Origin: Gordonia sp. ABSL11-1
Lineage (GTDB): Bacteria > Actinomycetota > Actinomycetes > Mycobacteriales > Mycobacteriaceae
Direction of reading: 5' to 3'
Length of the DNA stretch: 64,000 bases
NCBI RefSeq assembly: GCF_030315685.1
Contig: NZ_JASXSI010000008.1
Location: forward strand, 153,774 to 217,773
In this document: positions 32,838 to 42,001 of the stretch, one piece after another
How positions within the stretch are numbered: position 1 is the stretch's first letter
Layout: each line of letters opens with the position of its first letter
Translations under genes and position numbers: made by a program
The notes under the pieces: model-generated
Database searches by the model: none
What the model saw: the letters and a program-made list of their open reading frames with translations, nothing else
What the model was told of the DNA's origin: nothing

Positions 32838-34470
32838 CCGTGAGTGAGACCCGACCGGCGACGACCAGCGACCCGTCCACGGCGGGCTGTTCGAAGATCA
32901 CCTCCGAGTGGCGCTCGTCGGTGACGAGCGTCGCGATCGTGTTACCGAAGAGCGGGCCCGCGACATCGGCCCAGGACAGCGGCAGCGGCTCGATTCCCGC
33001 ATGACGTGCCCAGGCGCTCGTCACTCGCGCCGCGCGCGGCGACCATGCATGCGCCAGAGCCGGTTTCACATATGCCGGTACGTGATTGTGGACAGGCGAA
33101 CAGACCAGCTGATGGACCGGTACCGGGGTCTTTCCGGGAAGTCTGGCGCGCGCGGCAAAACTGTGGTGGACGTCGCCGGACAACACGGAGATGCTTGCCG
33201 GCCGCGGTGTGTCGGGGCCGGCGCCGGCGACCCCGATGATCAGGTCGCTCAGTCGGCGGAACGAGTCCCCGAAGGCCGCCCAGTGTTCGAAATCGAAAGT
33301 CTGCCGGATCTTTTCTCCCAAGCGGCCGCGGAGTCCGTCACGCCCGGCGGCGACCTCGTTCAGCGCCTGCAGGTCGCCGAGGGCGGGAGGCAGCAACCAC
33401 GGCAGCGACGACCCGAGAACCAGATGATCGACGCCGTCGACGTGCTCGGTGAGTTGCTCGGCGAGCCAGTCGAACTCACGATCACTCAGCATCTCCCGTC
33501 GCCCGCCGGAGAGGATGCGACCGTTACGCGAGTCGATCATGATCAGCCGTGCGTGGCCGAGATCCCAGCGATAGCTGAAGCGCAGACCCTTGTCGCCGTC
33601 GACGTCGGCGTCCGCCCGGTCGGCCAGATCGGCGAGCAACGGCCAACAGTCACCGTCCGCGGCGAGGACGTCTCGATAGTCGTCGTCTGCGGCCAACTGC
33701 GCGGGAGTCAGGTTCCCCAGATGCTGGTACACCCAGTACGAGGCGAGTCCGGCCCGGATGCGGTCGCGCCACCACGGGATCGTCGCCATCGTCGACCGCC
33801 AGGCCTCTGAGGTGTTCCAGTCGTCGCGGATGTCGTGGTCGTCGAAGATCATGGCGGTCGACACCGTCGACATCAGCCAGCGGATCTCCGGGTCGCCCCA
33901 GGTGTGTCGATACAGGCCCTCGTACTCGGTGAAGTCGACCACCTCGTTCGGCGGACGTTTGACCCGCGCGAAGCCACGCCGACGACCCGCCAGGTGTTGA
34001 CGGGCCCCGGGCGTCAGTTCGTCGGCATAGACCTGATCGCCCAGCAGGACCAGGATGTCCGGCCATTGGTCGACTGGGAGTCCGGACTGGCGCGAGGCGT
34101 AGCTGTCGAGCGCGTCGATACCGAGCTTCTCGTCGAGCGATGCCTCGCCGGACTTGGGATAACGGCAGGACCCGAAGACCACACGGCGGTGGTCGCGACA
34201 GCGTGGCCCCATCGTCCGGATCACGCTGGGCGGGTAGGCGGAGTCCGCATCGGGCCAACACTGACGACCGTTGACGTCGACCGTGTACCCGACCGTCGTG
34301 TCCGGTGTCAGACCGTCGACGACGACGAGCGCGTAATGGCAACCGTGGACCTCGAATGTCGATGCGCGGCAGCCGAGGATCTCAACCTCCGCCCGGTCAT
34401 CCGTCTGAACCCAGATCGTCGCGCTGGTCGCGTCGACGTGACGGAGGATCGGACCGAGAAGCAGGGGCAT
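32833..34470 (-). CDS. PhoD-like alkaline phosphatase/phosphodiesterase
   Basis: A 545-residue metallophosphatase of the PhoD class. The short N-terminal beta domain (LLGPILRHVDATSATIWVQT) precedes the catalytic domain with metal ligands in VFGSCRYP, LLGDQVYADE, FDDHDIRDDWN and SGDVHHSF. No Tat signal can be seen upstream of ATG 34470, so this member looks cytoplasmic, unlike secreted PhoD. It may cleave phosphodiesters. The 5' end faces the ThiD-like gene. Confidence 0.87.
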   Translation of the reverse strand: MPLLLGPILRHVDATSATIWVQTDDRAEVEILGCRASTFEVHGCHYALVVVDGLTPDTTVGYTVDVNGRQCWPDADSAYPPSVIRTMGPRCRDHRRVVFGSCRYPKSGEASLDEKLGIDALDSYASRQSGLPVDQWPDILVLLGDQVYADELTPGARQHLAGRRRGFARVKRPPNEVVDFTEYEGLYRHTWGDPEIRWLMSTVSTAMIFDDHDIRDDWNTSEAWRSTMATIPWWRDRIRAGLASYWVYQHLGNLTPAQLAADDDYRDVLAADGDCWPLLADLADRADADVDGDKGLRFSYRWDLGHARLIMIDSRNGRILSGGRREMLSDREFDWLAEQLTEHVDGVDHLVLGSSLPWLLPPALGDLQALNEVAAGRDGLRGRLGEKIRQTFDFEHWAAFGDSFRRLSDLIIGVAGAGPDTPRPASISVLSGDVHHSFAARARLPGKTPVPVHQLVCSPVHNHVPAYVKPALAHAWSPRAARVTSAWARHAGIEPLPLSWADVAGPLFGNTIATLVTDERHSEVIFEQPAVDGSLVVAGRVSLTD

Positions 34471-34596
34471 CGATTCAGCGTAGTGTCCGGGGTCGGGAGT
34501 TCGTCGCCGGAATCCGACCGGAACGTCGGTAGCTGGCACAACACGCGCCGTCGGGGCAGCATGGCGATCGGACGACGATGGAGAAGGAGTGCAACC

Positions 34597-35385
34597 GTGA
34601 CACCGATCGCGTACGTCATCGCCGGCTCGGAGGCGACCGGTGGTGCCGGCATCCAAGCCGATCTGAGGACGTTCCAGCAGTTGGGCACCTACGGAGTCGG
34701 GACGATCACCTGCATCGTGTCATTCGACCCGGCCGCGGGCTGGGGGCATCGTTTCGTCCCGATCGCGGCGCCGGTGATCGCGGACCAGATCGAGGCCGCG
34801 ACAGCGGCACATGAGCCGGATGTCGTCAAGATCGGCATGCTCGGGACACCCGAGACCATCGCCACCGTCGCAGAGCAACTCCGCGCACGCACATGGCGTC
34901 ACGTCGTCGTCGACCCGGTGCTCATCTGCAAAGGACAGGAGCCGGGCGCCGCGCTGGACACCGACAACGCGCTGCGGAAGGAGATCCTGCCCCTGGCGAC
35001 GGTGGTGACGCCCAATCTGTTCGAGGCATGCACCCTGGCCGGAATGGACTCGATCGAGTCCGTGGAGGATCTCACGGAAGCCGCCAGACGTATCGCCGAC
35101 CTCGGGCCGGCGGTGGTGATTGTCAAGGGCGGCGTCGGCCTCGGCGGGGACGAGGCGGTCGACGTGGTCTTCGACGGAACCGAGACGTCGATCCTGCGCT
35201 CCCCCAAGGTGGGTGACGAGCGGGTCTCCGGCGCGGGCTGCGTCTTCGCGGCGTCGACGACGGCCGAGCTGGCCAAGGGCGCCGAAGTGGTCGACGCCGT
35301 GCACACCGCCAAACAGTTCACGCATTCGGGGATCGTCGGCCGCATCGCATCGAACGCACCGTTCGATGCCGTCCTGCCCCGCTGA
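34597..35385 (+). CDS. ThiD-family hydroxymethylpyrimidine/pyridoxine kinase
   Basis: This 262-residue ribokinase-fold enzyme has substrate loop VIAGSEATGGAGIQADLRTFQ, VVVDPVLICKG and the anion-hole motif SGAGCVFAAS. Cys replaces the usual Asp of GAGD, as in ThiD and related PdxK forms. It phosphorylates hydroxymethylpyrimidine (thiamine) or B6 vitamers; sequence alone does not decide. GTG 34597 follows AAGGAG by seven bases. The stand-alone position, without thiC or thiE, makes a salvage role plausible. Confidence 0.85.
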   Translation: MTPIAYVIAGSEATGGAGIQADLRTFQQLGTYGVGTITCIVSFDPAAGWGHRFVPIAAPVIADQIEAATAAHEPDVVKIGMLGTPETIATVAEQLRARTWRHVVVDPVLICKGQEPGAALDTDNALRKEILPLATVVTPNLFEACTLAGMDSIESVEDLTEAARRIADLGPAVVIVKGGVGLGGDEAVDVVFDGTETSILRSPKVGDERVSGAGCVFAASTTAELAKGAEVVDAVHTAKQFTHSGIVGRIASNAPFDAVLPR

Positions 35386-35452
35386 ACCGGCTGTCCGATG
35401 AGTTTCGCGCCGCCGCCAGGTCAGCCCGGACAGGCGACCGAGAGGGAAAAGC

Positions 35453-35743
35453 ATGGTCATCGTGGCCGGACACATCACCGTCGACGCCGACGACCGTGAC
35501 AGCTACCTGCACGGATGCGCGAGCGTGATCGAGCAGGCCCGGGACACCCCGAGCTGCCTCGATTTCGCGTTGTCGGCGGATCTGGTCGATCCCACACGGA
35601 TCAACGTGTTCGAACGATGGGGCGACCTGGATTCACTCACAGCGTTCCGCGGGGACGGGCCCTCGGAGGACCAGCAGCAGACCATCCGCGATGCCGACGT
35701 CCGCGAGTTCGACGTCCGAGAGTTCGAGGTCCCGGCTACTTGA
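35453..35743 (+). CDS. ABM (antibiotic biosynthesis monooxygenase) domain protein
   Basis: This 96-residue dimeric alpha/beta-barrel protein starts VIVAGHITVDADDRDSYL, with the central NVFERWGDLDSLTAF that typifies the ABM fold. Known relatives oxidise quinols or heme, or act as small cofactor-free monooxygenases; no substrate is implied here. GAGAGGG precedes ATG 35453. The last eight bases overlap the 3' end of the convergent VOC gene. Confidence 0.82.
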   Translation: MVIVAGHITVDADDRDSYLHGCASVIEQARDTPSCLDFALSADLVDPTRINVFERWGDLDSLTAFRGDGPSEDQQQTIRDADVREFDVREFEVPAT

Positions 35744-36125
35744 GGGTGGCGATCTGGATCAGGTTGCCGCACGTGTCGTCGAGGACGGCGGTCACCACCG
35801 GACCGAAATCTGTGGCGTCCTGCGTGAACACGACACCGAGCGCCTTCAGTCGCTCGACCTCGGCATGCACGTCGTCGACCGCGAACTGGGTGTAGGGAAT
35901 CCCGTCGGCGACCAGCGCCTCCTTGAACGGCTTGGCCGACGGATGACCATCGGGCTCGAGCAACAGCTCCACACCGTCACGCTCGCCGGGGGAGACCACC
36001 GTCAGCCAGCGTGCCTCACCCACCGTTTCATCGGTCTTCGTGACGAAACCCATTTTCTCCGTGTAGAAGTCGTGGGCCTCGGCCTGGTCGTCGACCATCA
36101 CACCGGTCACATTGATACGGATCAT
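35736..36125 (-). CDS. VOC (glyoxalase/bleomycin-resistance) family protein
   Basis: This 129-residue VOC domain has two beta-alpha-beta modules (INVTGVMVDDQAEAHDFYTEKMGF; late GPVVTAVLDDTCGNLIQIATL). It resembles lactoylglutathione lyase-like enzymes. Start ATG 36125 overlaps the expected stop of the upstream ArsR gene (ATGA), so the pair forms one operon with translational coupling. Because the ArsR gene carries a frameshift, the VOC sequence appears as the C-terminal part of one longer open frame starting at about 36422; the separate-gene reading is preferred here. Confidence 0.83.
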   Translation of the reverse strand: MIRINVTGVMVDDQAEAHDFYTEKMGFVTKTDETVGEARWLTVVSPGERDGVELLLEPDGHPSAKPFKEALVADGIPYTQFAVDDVHAEVERLKALGVVFTQDATDFGPVVTAVLDDTCGNLIQIATLK

Positions 36126-36422
36126 GACATCTCGTCCTCGCGATAGATGGGCCACCGTCCGACGATCGAGCGCAACGGACTCGTGTCGATGTGATGGAAC
36201 TCGTACCGGCCCTTCCCGGTGTGTGCGCACCAGTCCCGCCTGCTCGAGGACACCGAGGTGCTGCGAGATCGCCTGTCTCGACGACGAGAGTCCGTGCTTC
36301 ATCGTCAGCCGTCCGCAGATCTCGAACAAGGTCTGCCCGTCTCGCTCGATCAATTCGTCCAGGATGATGCGTCGCGTCGCGTCGTCGAGGGCTCGGAAGA
36401 GGTTCGTGGTCGGCGTCCACAC
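36122..36422 (-). pseudogene. ArsR-family regulator with a one-base frameshift
   Basis: Minus-strand HTH sequence ALDDATRRIILDELIERDGQ, then SSSRQAISQHLGVLEQAGLVRTHREG, is ArsR-like. At about 36206-36216 the frame slips. One base of gggccggtac would have to be removed to read the expected REGRYEFHHIDTSPLRSIVGRWPIYRED and a stop at 36122-36124. As given, translation instead runs on into the VOC gene and makes a fusion. Without the extra base the regulator would be 99 residues, ending in a four-base overlap with the VOC start. Start GTG 36422 (or 36425) fits the promoter upstream. A sequencing error is the main alternative to a real mutation. Confidence 0.7.
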
Positions 36423-36428
36423 CACCCG

Positions 36429-36457
36429 GTAGAGGCAAGTGCGTGCTTGCATGTCAA
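36429..36457 (-). promoter_or_regulatory. Promoter and candidate operator of the ArsR-VOC pair
   Basis: On the minus strand TTGACA (36457-36452) is a perfect -35 box; 17 bases later is a weak -10 (CTCTAC, 36434-36429). Between them lies the inverted repeat GCAAG-N6-CTTGC (36435-36450). This is the expected place for an autoregulating ArsR operator. Transcription would begin near GTG 36422. Confidence 0.45.
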
Positions 36458-37155
36458 GCCACGCCGTCACCCGGACGCTCGGCGTCGATGATCTGACGAG
36501 CAACGTCGACCAGGGGCGTGTTGGTGTCCTGCGACAACCGTCGCAGCAGTTCGAATGCGTGGACGGCGTCGATCGTGAAACGCTCCATGATCATGCCCTT
36601 CGCCTGCCCGATCTGGTCGCGGCTGGCGAGTGCGCTGCGGAAGTCGCCCTGTTGCCGGGCGCGGAACAGGGCGAGTGCGGCATGGGTGGCGAAGATGAGT
36701 CCGACCTCCTCCGACTCGTCGTCGAAGACGTCGGTCTCGTCGGAGAAGAGATTGAGCGCGCCCATCGCTCCTCGGTGCGTGAACAGCTGGAACGACAGAC
36801 TCGACCGCGCCGGCGTCTCGTCCAGTGTCCGGCGGGACAGATCGGGCCAGCGCGGGTCGGTCGCGATGTCGTCGACCCGGACCATGTGGTGCTCCCATGC
36901 AGCCTCGAGACAGGGGCCCTGCCCGGTCTCCTTCTGCAGACGATCCAGGTGGATCATCACGTCATCGGTCGGGGCCAGGGTGTCGAATGTACGCGCGTCG
37001 CGATCAACCACCAGGACTCCCGCGTACCGCACGCCGGGGATATTCGCCACCGCGCCCGCGGTGATCGCCGCGATCACTCGATCGGTCGCGTCATCCGACT
37101 CGGGAACGGCATGCATCATCCGAGCGAGGTCGGCGATGGCCCGATGGACGTTCAT
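36454..37155 (-). CDS. GAF-ANTAR regulator
   Basis: This 233-residue protein has a GAF sensor domain (about residues 15-165: RYAGVLVVDRDARTFDTLAPTD, RSSLSFQLFTHRGAMGALNLFS). A C-terminal ANTAR three-helix RNA-binding domain follows (SRDQIGQAKGMIMERFTIDAVHAFELLRRLSQDTNTPLVDVA, quoted in part). Known: ANTAR proteins bind paired stem-loops in mRNA and prevent termination. ATG 37155 has AAGGAG six bases upstream; ATG 37194 has none. It is divergent from fadD5 (201 bases). Signal and target RNAs are unknown. Confidence 0.9.
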   Translation of the reverse strand: MNVHRAIADLARMMHAVPESDDATDRVIAAITAGAVANIPGVRYAGVLVVDRDARTFDTLAPTDDVMIHLDRLQKETGQGPCLEAAWEHHMVRVDDIATDPRWPDLSRRTLDETPARSSLSFQLFTHRGAMGALNLFSDETDVFDDESEEVGLIFATHAALALFRARQQGDFRSALASRDQIGQAKGMIMERFTIDAVHAFELLRRLSQDTNTPLVDVARQIIDAERPGDGVA

Positions 37156-37356
37156 GATCCGCTCCTTCGTCGCGCGTTCTTCCAGGTTCACCATAGGCAC
37201 ACGCTCGCGTGCGGTGGACGACTCCGACGGGCTGTTGTCGCAGATTCCGAGACCCGCCCCCACCGGGCGATGCGGGTCCTACTGTGTGATCGACAGCACA
37301 TCCACACGGCGTCGGTGTCCCTGCGGGGTGCGGCGCAGAACGACGAGGAGATCGCC

Positions 37357-38964
37357 ATGACCGTCACCACCCAGTCAATCAGTGACCTTGGCGCCGAACC
37401 GATGCGGTCCCGGCGCAACCACTGGAACAACCAGGTGCGTCGGCATGCGTTCATGACCCCGGATCGGGTCGCGGTGACCTACCTGGGCACGCCCACCACG
37501 TGGAGTGACCTCGACCGGCGGTCCCGCGCATTCGCCGCGGCACTGCACCGCCGCGGGGTCGGATTCGGTGATCGCGTCTTGATGGCGCTGCTCAATCGCA
37601 CTGAGTATGTCGAAGCAGTGTTGGGCGCCAACCTGATCGGGGCGATTCCGGTGCCGGTGAACATCAGGATGAGTCCCGCGGAGGTCGGCTTCCTCGCGAC
37701 CGACAGTGGCGCCCGGATCATCCTCACCGAGAAGGTGCTCGCGCCGCTTGCCGATGCCGTGAGCACGTCGACCGGCGCGATCGAGCCCACCATCGTCGTC
37801 GACGGCGGAGAGGATCCCGCACACCTCGACTACGAGTCGCTGCTCGCCGAGGATCCCTCGGATCTGCCCGAGGTAGACGTTCCCGAGGACACCGTCGCCC
37901 TCATCATGTACACCTCGGGCACGACCGGTAAGCCCAAGGGCGCCATGCTGACCCACACCAATCTCCAGGCACAGGCCGTCACGACGATCAGCGCCGCGGA
38001 GAGTCATTCCGACGACGACGTCGCCTCCGTCGTACCGCCCATCTTCCACATCGCCGGAATCGCCGCATTCGCGCCGGTCTTCTATCGTGGGGTCCGGGCG
38101 GTGATCCATCCGCTCGGCGCGTTCGACCCGGAGACCATGCTCGACACCCTCGAGCGCGAGGGCACGACATCGGTGTTCATGGTTCCCGCGCAATGGCAGG
38201 CGGTGTGCGCGGCGCAGAAGGCGCGGCCACGCGACCTGAAGCTCCGTACCATCAGCTGGGGCGCCGCGCCCGCGTCGGACACCGTCCTCAACGCGATGAG
38301 TGAATCGTTCCCGACGGCGCTCAACATGACCGCCTTCGGTCAGACGGAGATGTCCCCGGTCACGTGCCTGCTCGAGGGCAAGGACGCGCTACGCAAGATC
38401 GGGTCCATCGGGAAGGTCGTGCCCGCTGTCACCGCACGCATCGTCGATCCCCTGATGAACGATGTGAGGCGAGGAGAGGTCGGCGAGATCGTCTACCGCG
38501 GACCGAATCTCATGGCCGGCTACTGGCAGAATCCGCAGGCGACCGCGGACGCGTTCCGCGGGGGCTGGTTTCATTCGGGTGACCTGGTGCGCGAGGATGA
38601 GCAGGGATTCCTCTACGTCGTCGACCGGGCAAAGGACATGATCATCTCCGGCGGCGAGAACATCTACTGCGCCGAGGTGGAGAACGTTCTGTACGGACAC
38701 CCCGCCATCGCGGAGGCCGCGATCATCGGTCGCGCACATGAGAAATGGGGAGAGGTCCCCGTCGCGGTCATCGTCCTTGCCGACGGCGTGACAAGCCTGA
38801 CCCTCGACGAGCTCGAACCGTACCTCAACGAGAATCTTGCGCGATTCAAGCAGCCGAAAGATCTGGTGGTGGTGGACGAGCTACCGCGGAACGCGGGCGG
38901 CAAAGTGGTCAAGCCCCGCCTCCGGGACGCGTACGGCAGCAAGGACGCAGGCCTGGCCGACTGA
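37357..38964 (+). CDS. fadD5: Acyl-CoA synthetase, FadD5-like
   Basis: This 535-residue adenylate-forming enzyme has the P-loop IMYTSGTTGKPKGAMLTHTN, the FGQTEMSPVTC motif, WFHSGDLV and the KDMIISGGENIYCAEVEN hinge. The whole sequence closely follows Mycobacterium tuberculosis FadD5 as recalled (the N-terminal NWVNQ/RHA region, PAQWQAVCAAQKARPRDLKLR, LPRNAGGKV). It makes acyl-CoA from fatty or cholesterol-derived acids and ATP. GAGGAG precedes ATG 37357. FadD5 in mycobacteria sits next to mce1; no mce genes are present here, so its role may differ. Confidence 0.88.
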   Translation: MTVTTQSISDLGAEPMRSRRNHWNNQVRRHAFMTPDRVAVTYLGTPTTWSDLDRRSRAFAAALHRRGVGFGDRVLMALLNRTEYVEAVLGANLIGAIPVPVNIRMSPAEVGFLATDSGARIILTEKVLAPLADAVSTSTGAIEPTIVVDGGEDPAHLDYESLLAEDPSDLPEVDVPEDTVALIMYTSGTTGKPKGAMLTHTNLQAQAVTTISAAESHSDDDVASVVPPIFHIAGIAAFAPVFYRGVRAVIHPLGAFDPETMLDTLEREGTTSVFMVPAQWQAVCAAQKARPRDLKLRTISWGAAPASDTVLNAMSESFPTALNMTAFGQTEMSPVTCLLEGKDALRKIGSIGKVVPAVTARIVDPLMNDVRRGEVGEIVYRGPNLMAGYWQNPQATADAFRGGWFHSGDLVREDEQGFLYVVDRAKDMIISGGENIYCAEVENVLYGHPAIAEAAIIGRAHEKWGEVPVAVIVLADGVTSLTLDELEPYLNENLARFKQPKDLVVVDELPRNAGGKVVKPRLRDAYGSKDAGLAD

Positions 38965-39038
38965 ACGGAGCCCGATGAGTCGCGGCCTTCGGCGAGGTCT
39001 ACCCCTTGTGAACACCACCGAGAGAGAGGACGATCGCC

Positions 39039-39413
39039 ATGACCGCGACCACCCGCGTCATCAGCGTTTCCATTCCCGTCACAGACCAGGACAAGGCCGT
39101 GGCCTTCTACACCGAGGTGCTCGGTTGTGACCTCGTCGCGGACACCGAACTCTGGCCAGGCGCCCGCCTCGTGGAGGTCCGCCCTCCGGGTTCGGTGGTC
39201 TCGTTGCTGCTCCTCCCACCGGACAGCGAAATCCCCGTGGCCATCCGGTTGGGAACCTCCGATGCCGACGAGGCGCACGCGCGGCTCGCCGGCTCGGGAA
39301 TCGCGCCCCTCAACGAGGGGCCGCTCCGCTGCGACGGTGTGCCACCGATGTTCGCCTTCGCCGACCCGGACGGGAACGCTCTGGTCTATCTCGAGGATTC
39401 CCACGACCTCTGA
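39039..39413 (+). CDS. VOC family protein
   Basis: A 124-residue glyoxalase-fold protein: VISVSIPVTDQDKAVAFYTEVLG at the start, AIRLGTSDADEAHARLAGSG and FAFADPDGNALVYLEDS at the end. Putative metal ligands are not complete, so it may be a binding protein instead of an enzyme. GAGAGAGG precedes ATG 39039. It is 74 bases downstream of fadD5 on the same strand. Confidence 0.8.
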   Translation: MTATTRVISVSIPVTDQDKAVAFYTEVLGCDLVADTELWPGARLVEVRPPGSVVSLLLLPPDSEIPVAIRLGTSDADEAHARLAGSGIAPLNEGPLRCDGVPPMFAFADPDGNALVYLEDSHDL

Positions 39414-39599
39414 ACCCGCCGTTTCCGAATTGTCCGATCCCGACGCCGTGACCTGCGATGTCCGATTTCAGCGTCGAGCCAAGTAACGTTAGCCTTCCCT
39501 ATGAAGGTCGAGTTTGCCTGCGGCACCGGACAATTCGGACATAGCTGGACGTCTCCGATTTTCATCAGTAGCGTTCGCTGGTCACCTCGGAGGTCGGTT

Positions 39600-41294
39600 G
39601 TGAAGGTCTGCGTTGTCGGAGCGGGTCCCTGTGGGCTCACCACCATCAAACAACTCCTCGATGAGGGGCACGAGGTCACCTGTTTCGACAAGAACGACGA
39701 CATCGGGGGCATCTGGCTGCGCCACGACGGGGACGCGGGGCAGGCGAAAGCATTCGACAACCTCCTGCTGACCATCTCGATGAAGCTCATGGCCTATTCG
39801 GATCACCCGTTCGATGGCGGTCGCTTCGCTTCGCGCGGAAAGTACTTCGACTATCTGCAGGAGTACGCCGACCGGTTCGAACTCCGTGAGCGCATTCGAT
39901 TCGGTCACGAGGTGACCGACATCGCTCGCGGACAAGATGACTGGACCGTCTCGGTGTCGCAGGACGGCGGCGACACCCGCGAGGTGTTCGACGCGGTGGC
40001 GATCTGCTCGGGGCCGTTCAAGACACCGAATCGCGCCATCGCCGGGCTCGAGGATTTCACCGGCGAGATCGTCCACTCCGCCGACTATCGGAACTGCGAC
40101 CGGTTCCGCGGAAAACGGGTGCTGATCGTCGGCCTGGCCGAGTCAGGCGCGGACATTGTCCGCGAGATCGGCGACGTCGCAACATCCTGCACGTTGTCCA
40201 TCCGCACCTACACGTATCTCCTACCGCGCATACACGGTAACCGGACAACGGATCAGGGGACCGTTCGGGCACACCATCACGAGATGTGCCGTCGCGCGAC
40301 CGATCAACCGTTCGCGCTGGACACCTTCTGGGGACGCAGCCGACTGGCCAAGGCCGTGTTCCTCGCCGCCGCACTGGTGTACGGCTTCGCCGCGACGGCG
40401 ATCGGAGCAGTCTGCGACCGGATGCTGCCCCACCCGGCGTCACGACAGGTGGATCCGATGGGACAGCCCGCCGATCCCGCGATGCTCGACGTCGACACAC
40501 TCGACAACGAGGCGAACTGGAACCTGATCAAGACCTGGAACCGCCGGTCCCATCCCGACGGCAGCTGGGCACAGCGCGGCATCTTCTGCAAGAACGTGAG
40601 CTTCGTGCCCGCGATCGTCTCCGGCCGCATCACCCTGAACGACAAAGGAATCGAACGATCCGACGGGAACCGGGTGTTCTTCGGGGATTCGACAGTCGAG
40701 GAGTTCGACACAATCGTACTGTGCACCGGGTACACCACCGAGAAGCTCTCTATCGGCGACCTGCATGTGAAGGACGGGAACGTCCGCACCCTCTACAAGC
40801 ACTTCCTGCACCCCGAACACCAGGGGAGTGCAGCGTTCATCGGGTTCGTCCGACCGTTCTCAGGCGGCATCCCTATCTGCGCCGAGATGCAGGCGCGCTA
40901 CTTCGCCCAGGTATGCAGCGGGAAGGTGCAGATTCCGGACGACATCGATGAGGCGATCGGCCGGGAGAAGGAGTGGGAAGAGTACTGGACCGAACTCAGC
41001 CCACGGCACACCGAGGCGATCCCGTCACAGATCCTCTACCTCGACGCCCTCGCTCGCGAGATCGGCTGCCTCGTGCCGATGCGCAGACTGCTGCTCGACC
41101 CGAAGTTGTTCGTGCAGATGTGGTTCGGCAGCTTTAACCCGTCGTGCTATCGCATCGTCGGACCGCACAACCGGGGTTCCGCTGCGCTGGACGACCTCTA
41201 TTCGGAACCGGTCGCCAACAGGGGCCAACTCGCCTTCCGAACGCCTCTTCGGCAACTGTTGCCATCGTCGGTGCATCCGAAGCACGCCATGTAG
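39600..41294 (+). CDS. Flavin-containing monooxygenase
   Basis: This 564-residue class B flavoprotein has FAD-binding VCVVGAGPCGLTTIKQLLDEG, the FMO fingerprint DFTGEIVHSADY (FxGxxxHxxxY) near residue 155 and the NADPH-binding VLIVGLAESGADIV near 175. A hydrophobic stretch at about residues 245-275 (LAKAVFLAAALVYGFAATAIG) may associate it with the membrane. It would oxygenate N, S or ketone groups using NADPH. GTG 39600 has GGAGG six bases upstream; the frame starts earlier at 39501. The 3' end faces the DinB-like gene. Confidence 0.88.
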   Translation: MKVCVVGAGPCGLTTIKQLLDEGHEVTCFDKNDDIGGIWLRHDGDAGQAKAFDNLLLTISMKLMAYSDHPFDGGRFASRGKYFDYLQEYADRFELRERIRFGHEVTDIARGQDDWTVSVSQDGGDTREVFDAVAICSGPFKTPNRAIAGLEDFTGEIVHSADYRNCDRFRGKRVLIVGLAESGADIVREIGDVATSCTLSIRTYTYLLPRIHGNRTTDQGTVRAHHHEMCRRATDQPFALDTFWGRSRLAKAVFLAAALVYGFAATAIGAVCDRMLPHPASRQVDPMGQPADPAMLDVDTLDNEANWNLIKTWNRRSHPDGSWAQRGIFCKNVSFVPAIVSGRITLNDKGIERSDGNRVFFGDSTVEEFDTIVLCTGYTTEKLSIGDLHVKDGNVRTLYKHFLHPEHQGSAAFIGFVRPFSGGIPICAEMQARYFAQVCSGKVQIPDDIDEAIGREKEWEEYWTELSPRHTEAIPSQILYLDALAREIGCLVPMRRLLLDPKLFVQMWFGSFNPSCYRIVGPHNRGSAALDDLYSEPVANRGQLAFRTPLRQLLPSSVHPKHAM

Positions 41295-41327
41295 CCATCA
41301 GCACGCAGTGGGCATCCGCCCTCGATC

Positions 41328-41915
41328 TCACCGGGGCGTCCACCCCGGGTCTCTGCCGGTGAGTGCGACCAGACGATCAAATTCAGTGCGGCCACAAAGA
41401 TGCTGCGGCTGGCCGTAGTGTCCTGTGCGTATCGATGCCGGCGTGATGATCGATCGGGCGATCTCCGCTCCGGCGCCCACCAATTCGATCGGGACGTCGA
41501 ACCTCGCCCCGATCGCGCGCGAAAGATCCCATCCGTGGACGATCGCATCGAACATGTTGATGGCAGCCGCGTCATCCGGCGAGAAGTCTCCGAACGGAAG
41601 CCGACATGTCGTGATCGCGCCGACTTCCTCGTCAAGCACGATCCATGCCACGCGGCTGGCCGTTGCTGCAGCGTGGAACGAAGCTCGGTGATCGACCCCC
41701 AGCACATCGCCGGACGGAGTGGCCGGACGCTCGGTCTCGCCGGTGGCGAATGATGTGAATTTCATGGTGGTGGCAACCATGTGGTTCAGGACATCATTGA
41801 TGGCCCACTCCTCGCACGGCGTCGGACGACGGCGATCGGACAGTTCGATCCGGTCGACCACACCGCCGACGATTGAGAGCGCCTCCTCCAAGCGGACTGT
41901 TGCAGGCCGGCGCAT
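41328..41915 (-). CDS. DinB/mycothiol-maleylpyruvate-isomerase-like protein (TIGR03086 type)
   Basis: This 195-residue four-helix metal-binding protein has the opening LEEALSIVGGVVDRIELSDR, CEEWAINDVLNHMVATT with a probable metal His, and FDAIVHGWDLSRAIG with a second His. The family includes mycothiol-dependent isomerases of actinobacteria; the substrate is unknown. ATG 41915 lies 54 bases from the palindrome that controls the divergent ArsR gene, so it may share that operator. Confidence 0.82.
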   Translation of the reverse strand: MRRPATVRLEEALSIVGGVVDRIELSDRRRPTPCEEWAINDVLNHMVATTMKFTSFATGETERPATPSGDVLGVDHRASFHAAATASRVAWIVLDEEVGAITTCRLPFGDFSPDDAAAINMFDAIVHGWDLSRAIGARFDVPIELVGAGAEIARSIITPASIRTGHYGQPQHLCGRTEFDRLVALTGRDPGWTPR

Positions 41916-41966
41916 GCTCAGATGTTACGTCGCGGTTGTGGGCTGACACGAGCACTCGGAAGAGGC

Positions 41967-41996
41967 TTGAACATACAACCGACTGGTTGTATGTTC
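41967..41996 (+). promoter_or_regulatory. ArsR promoter covered by a perfect 12-bp inverted repeat
   Basis: gaacatacaacc (41969-41980) and ggttgtatgttc (41985-41996) are exact reverse complements with a four-base spacer. TTGAAC (41967-41972) and TATGTT (41990-41995), exactly 17 bases apart, form a strong promoter within the palindrome. Transcription would start at about 42002, the GTG start codon, so the mRNA is leaderless. Binding of the ArsR dimer would block the polymerase. Confidence 0.75.
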
Positions 41997-42001
41997 GTGG
42001 A

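Noticed and set aside
36439..37356. The + strand frame before fadD5
   Set aside because: It runs antisense to the GAF-ANTAR gene; homology to FadD5 and a ribosome-binding site begin at 37357.
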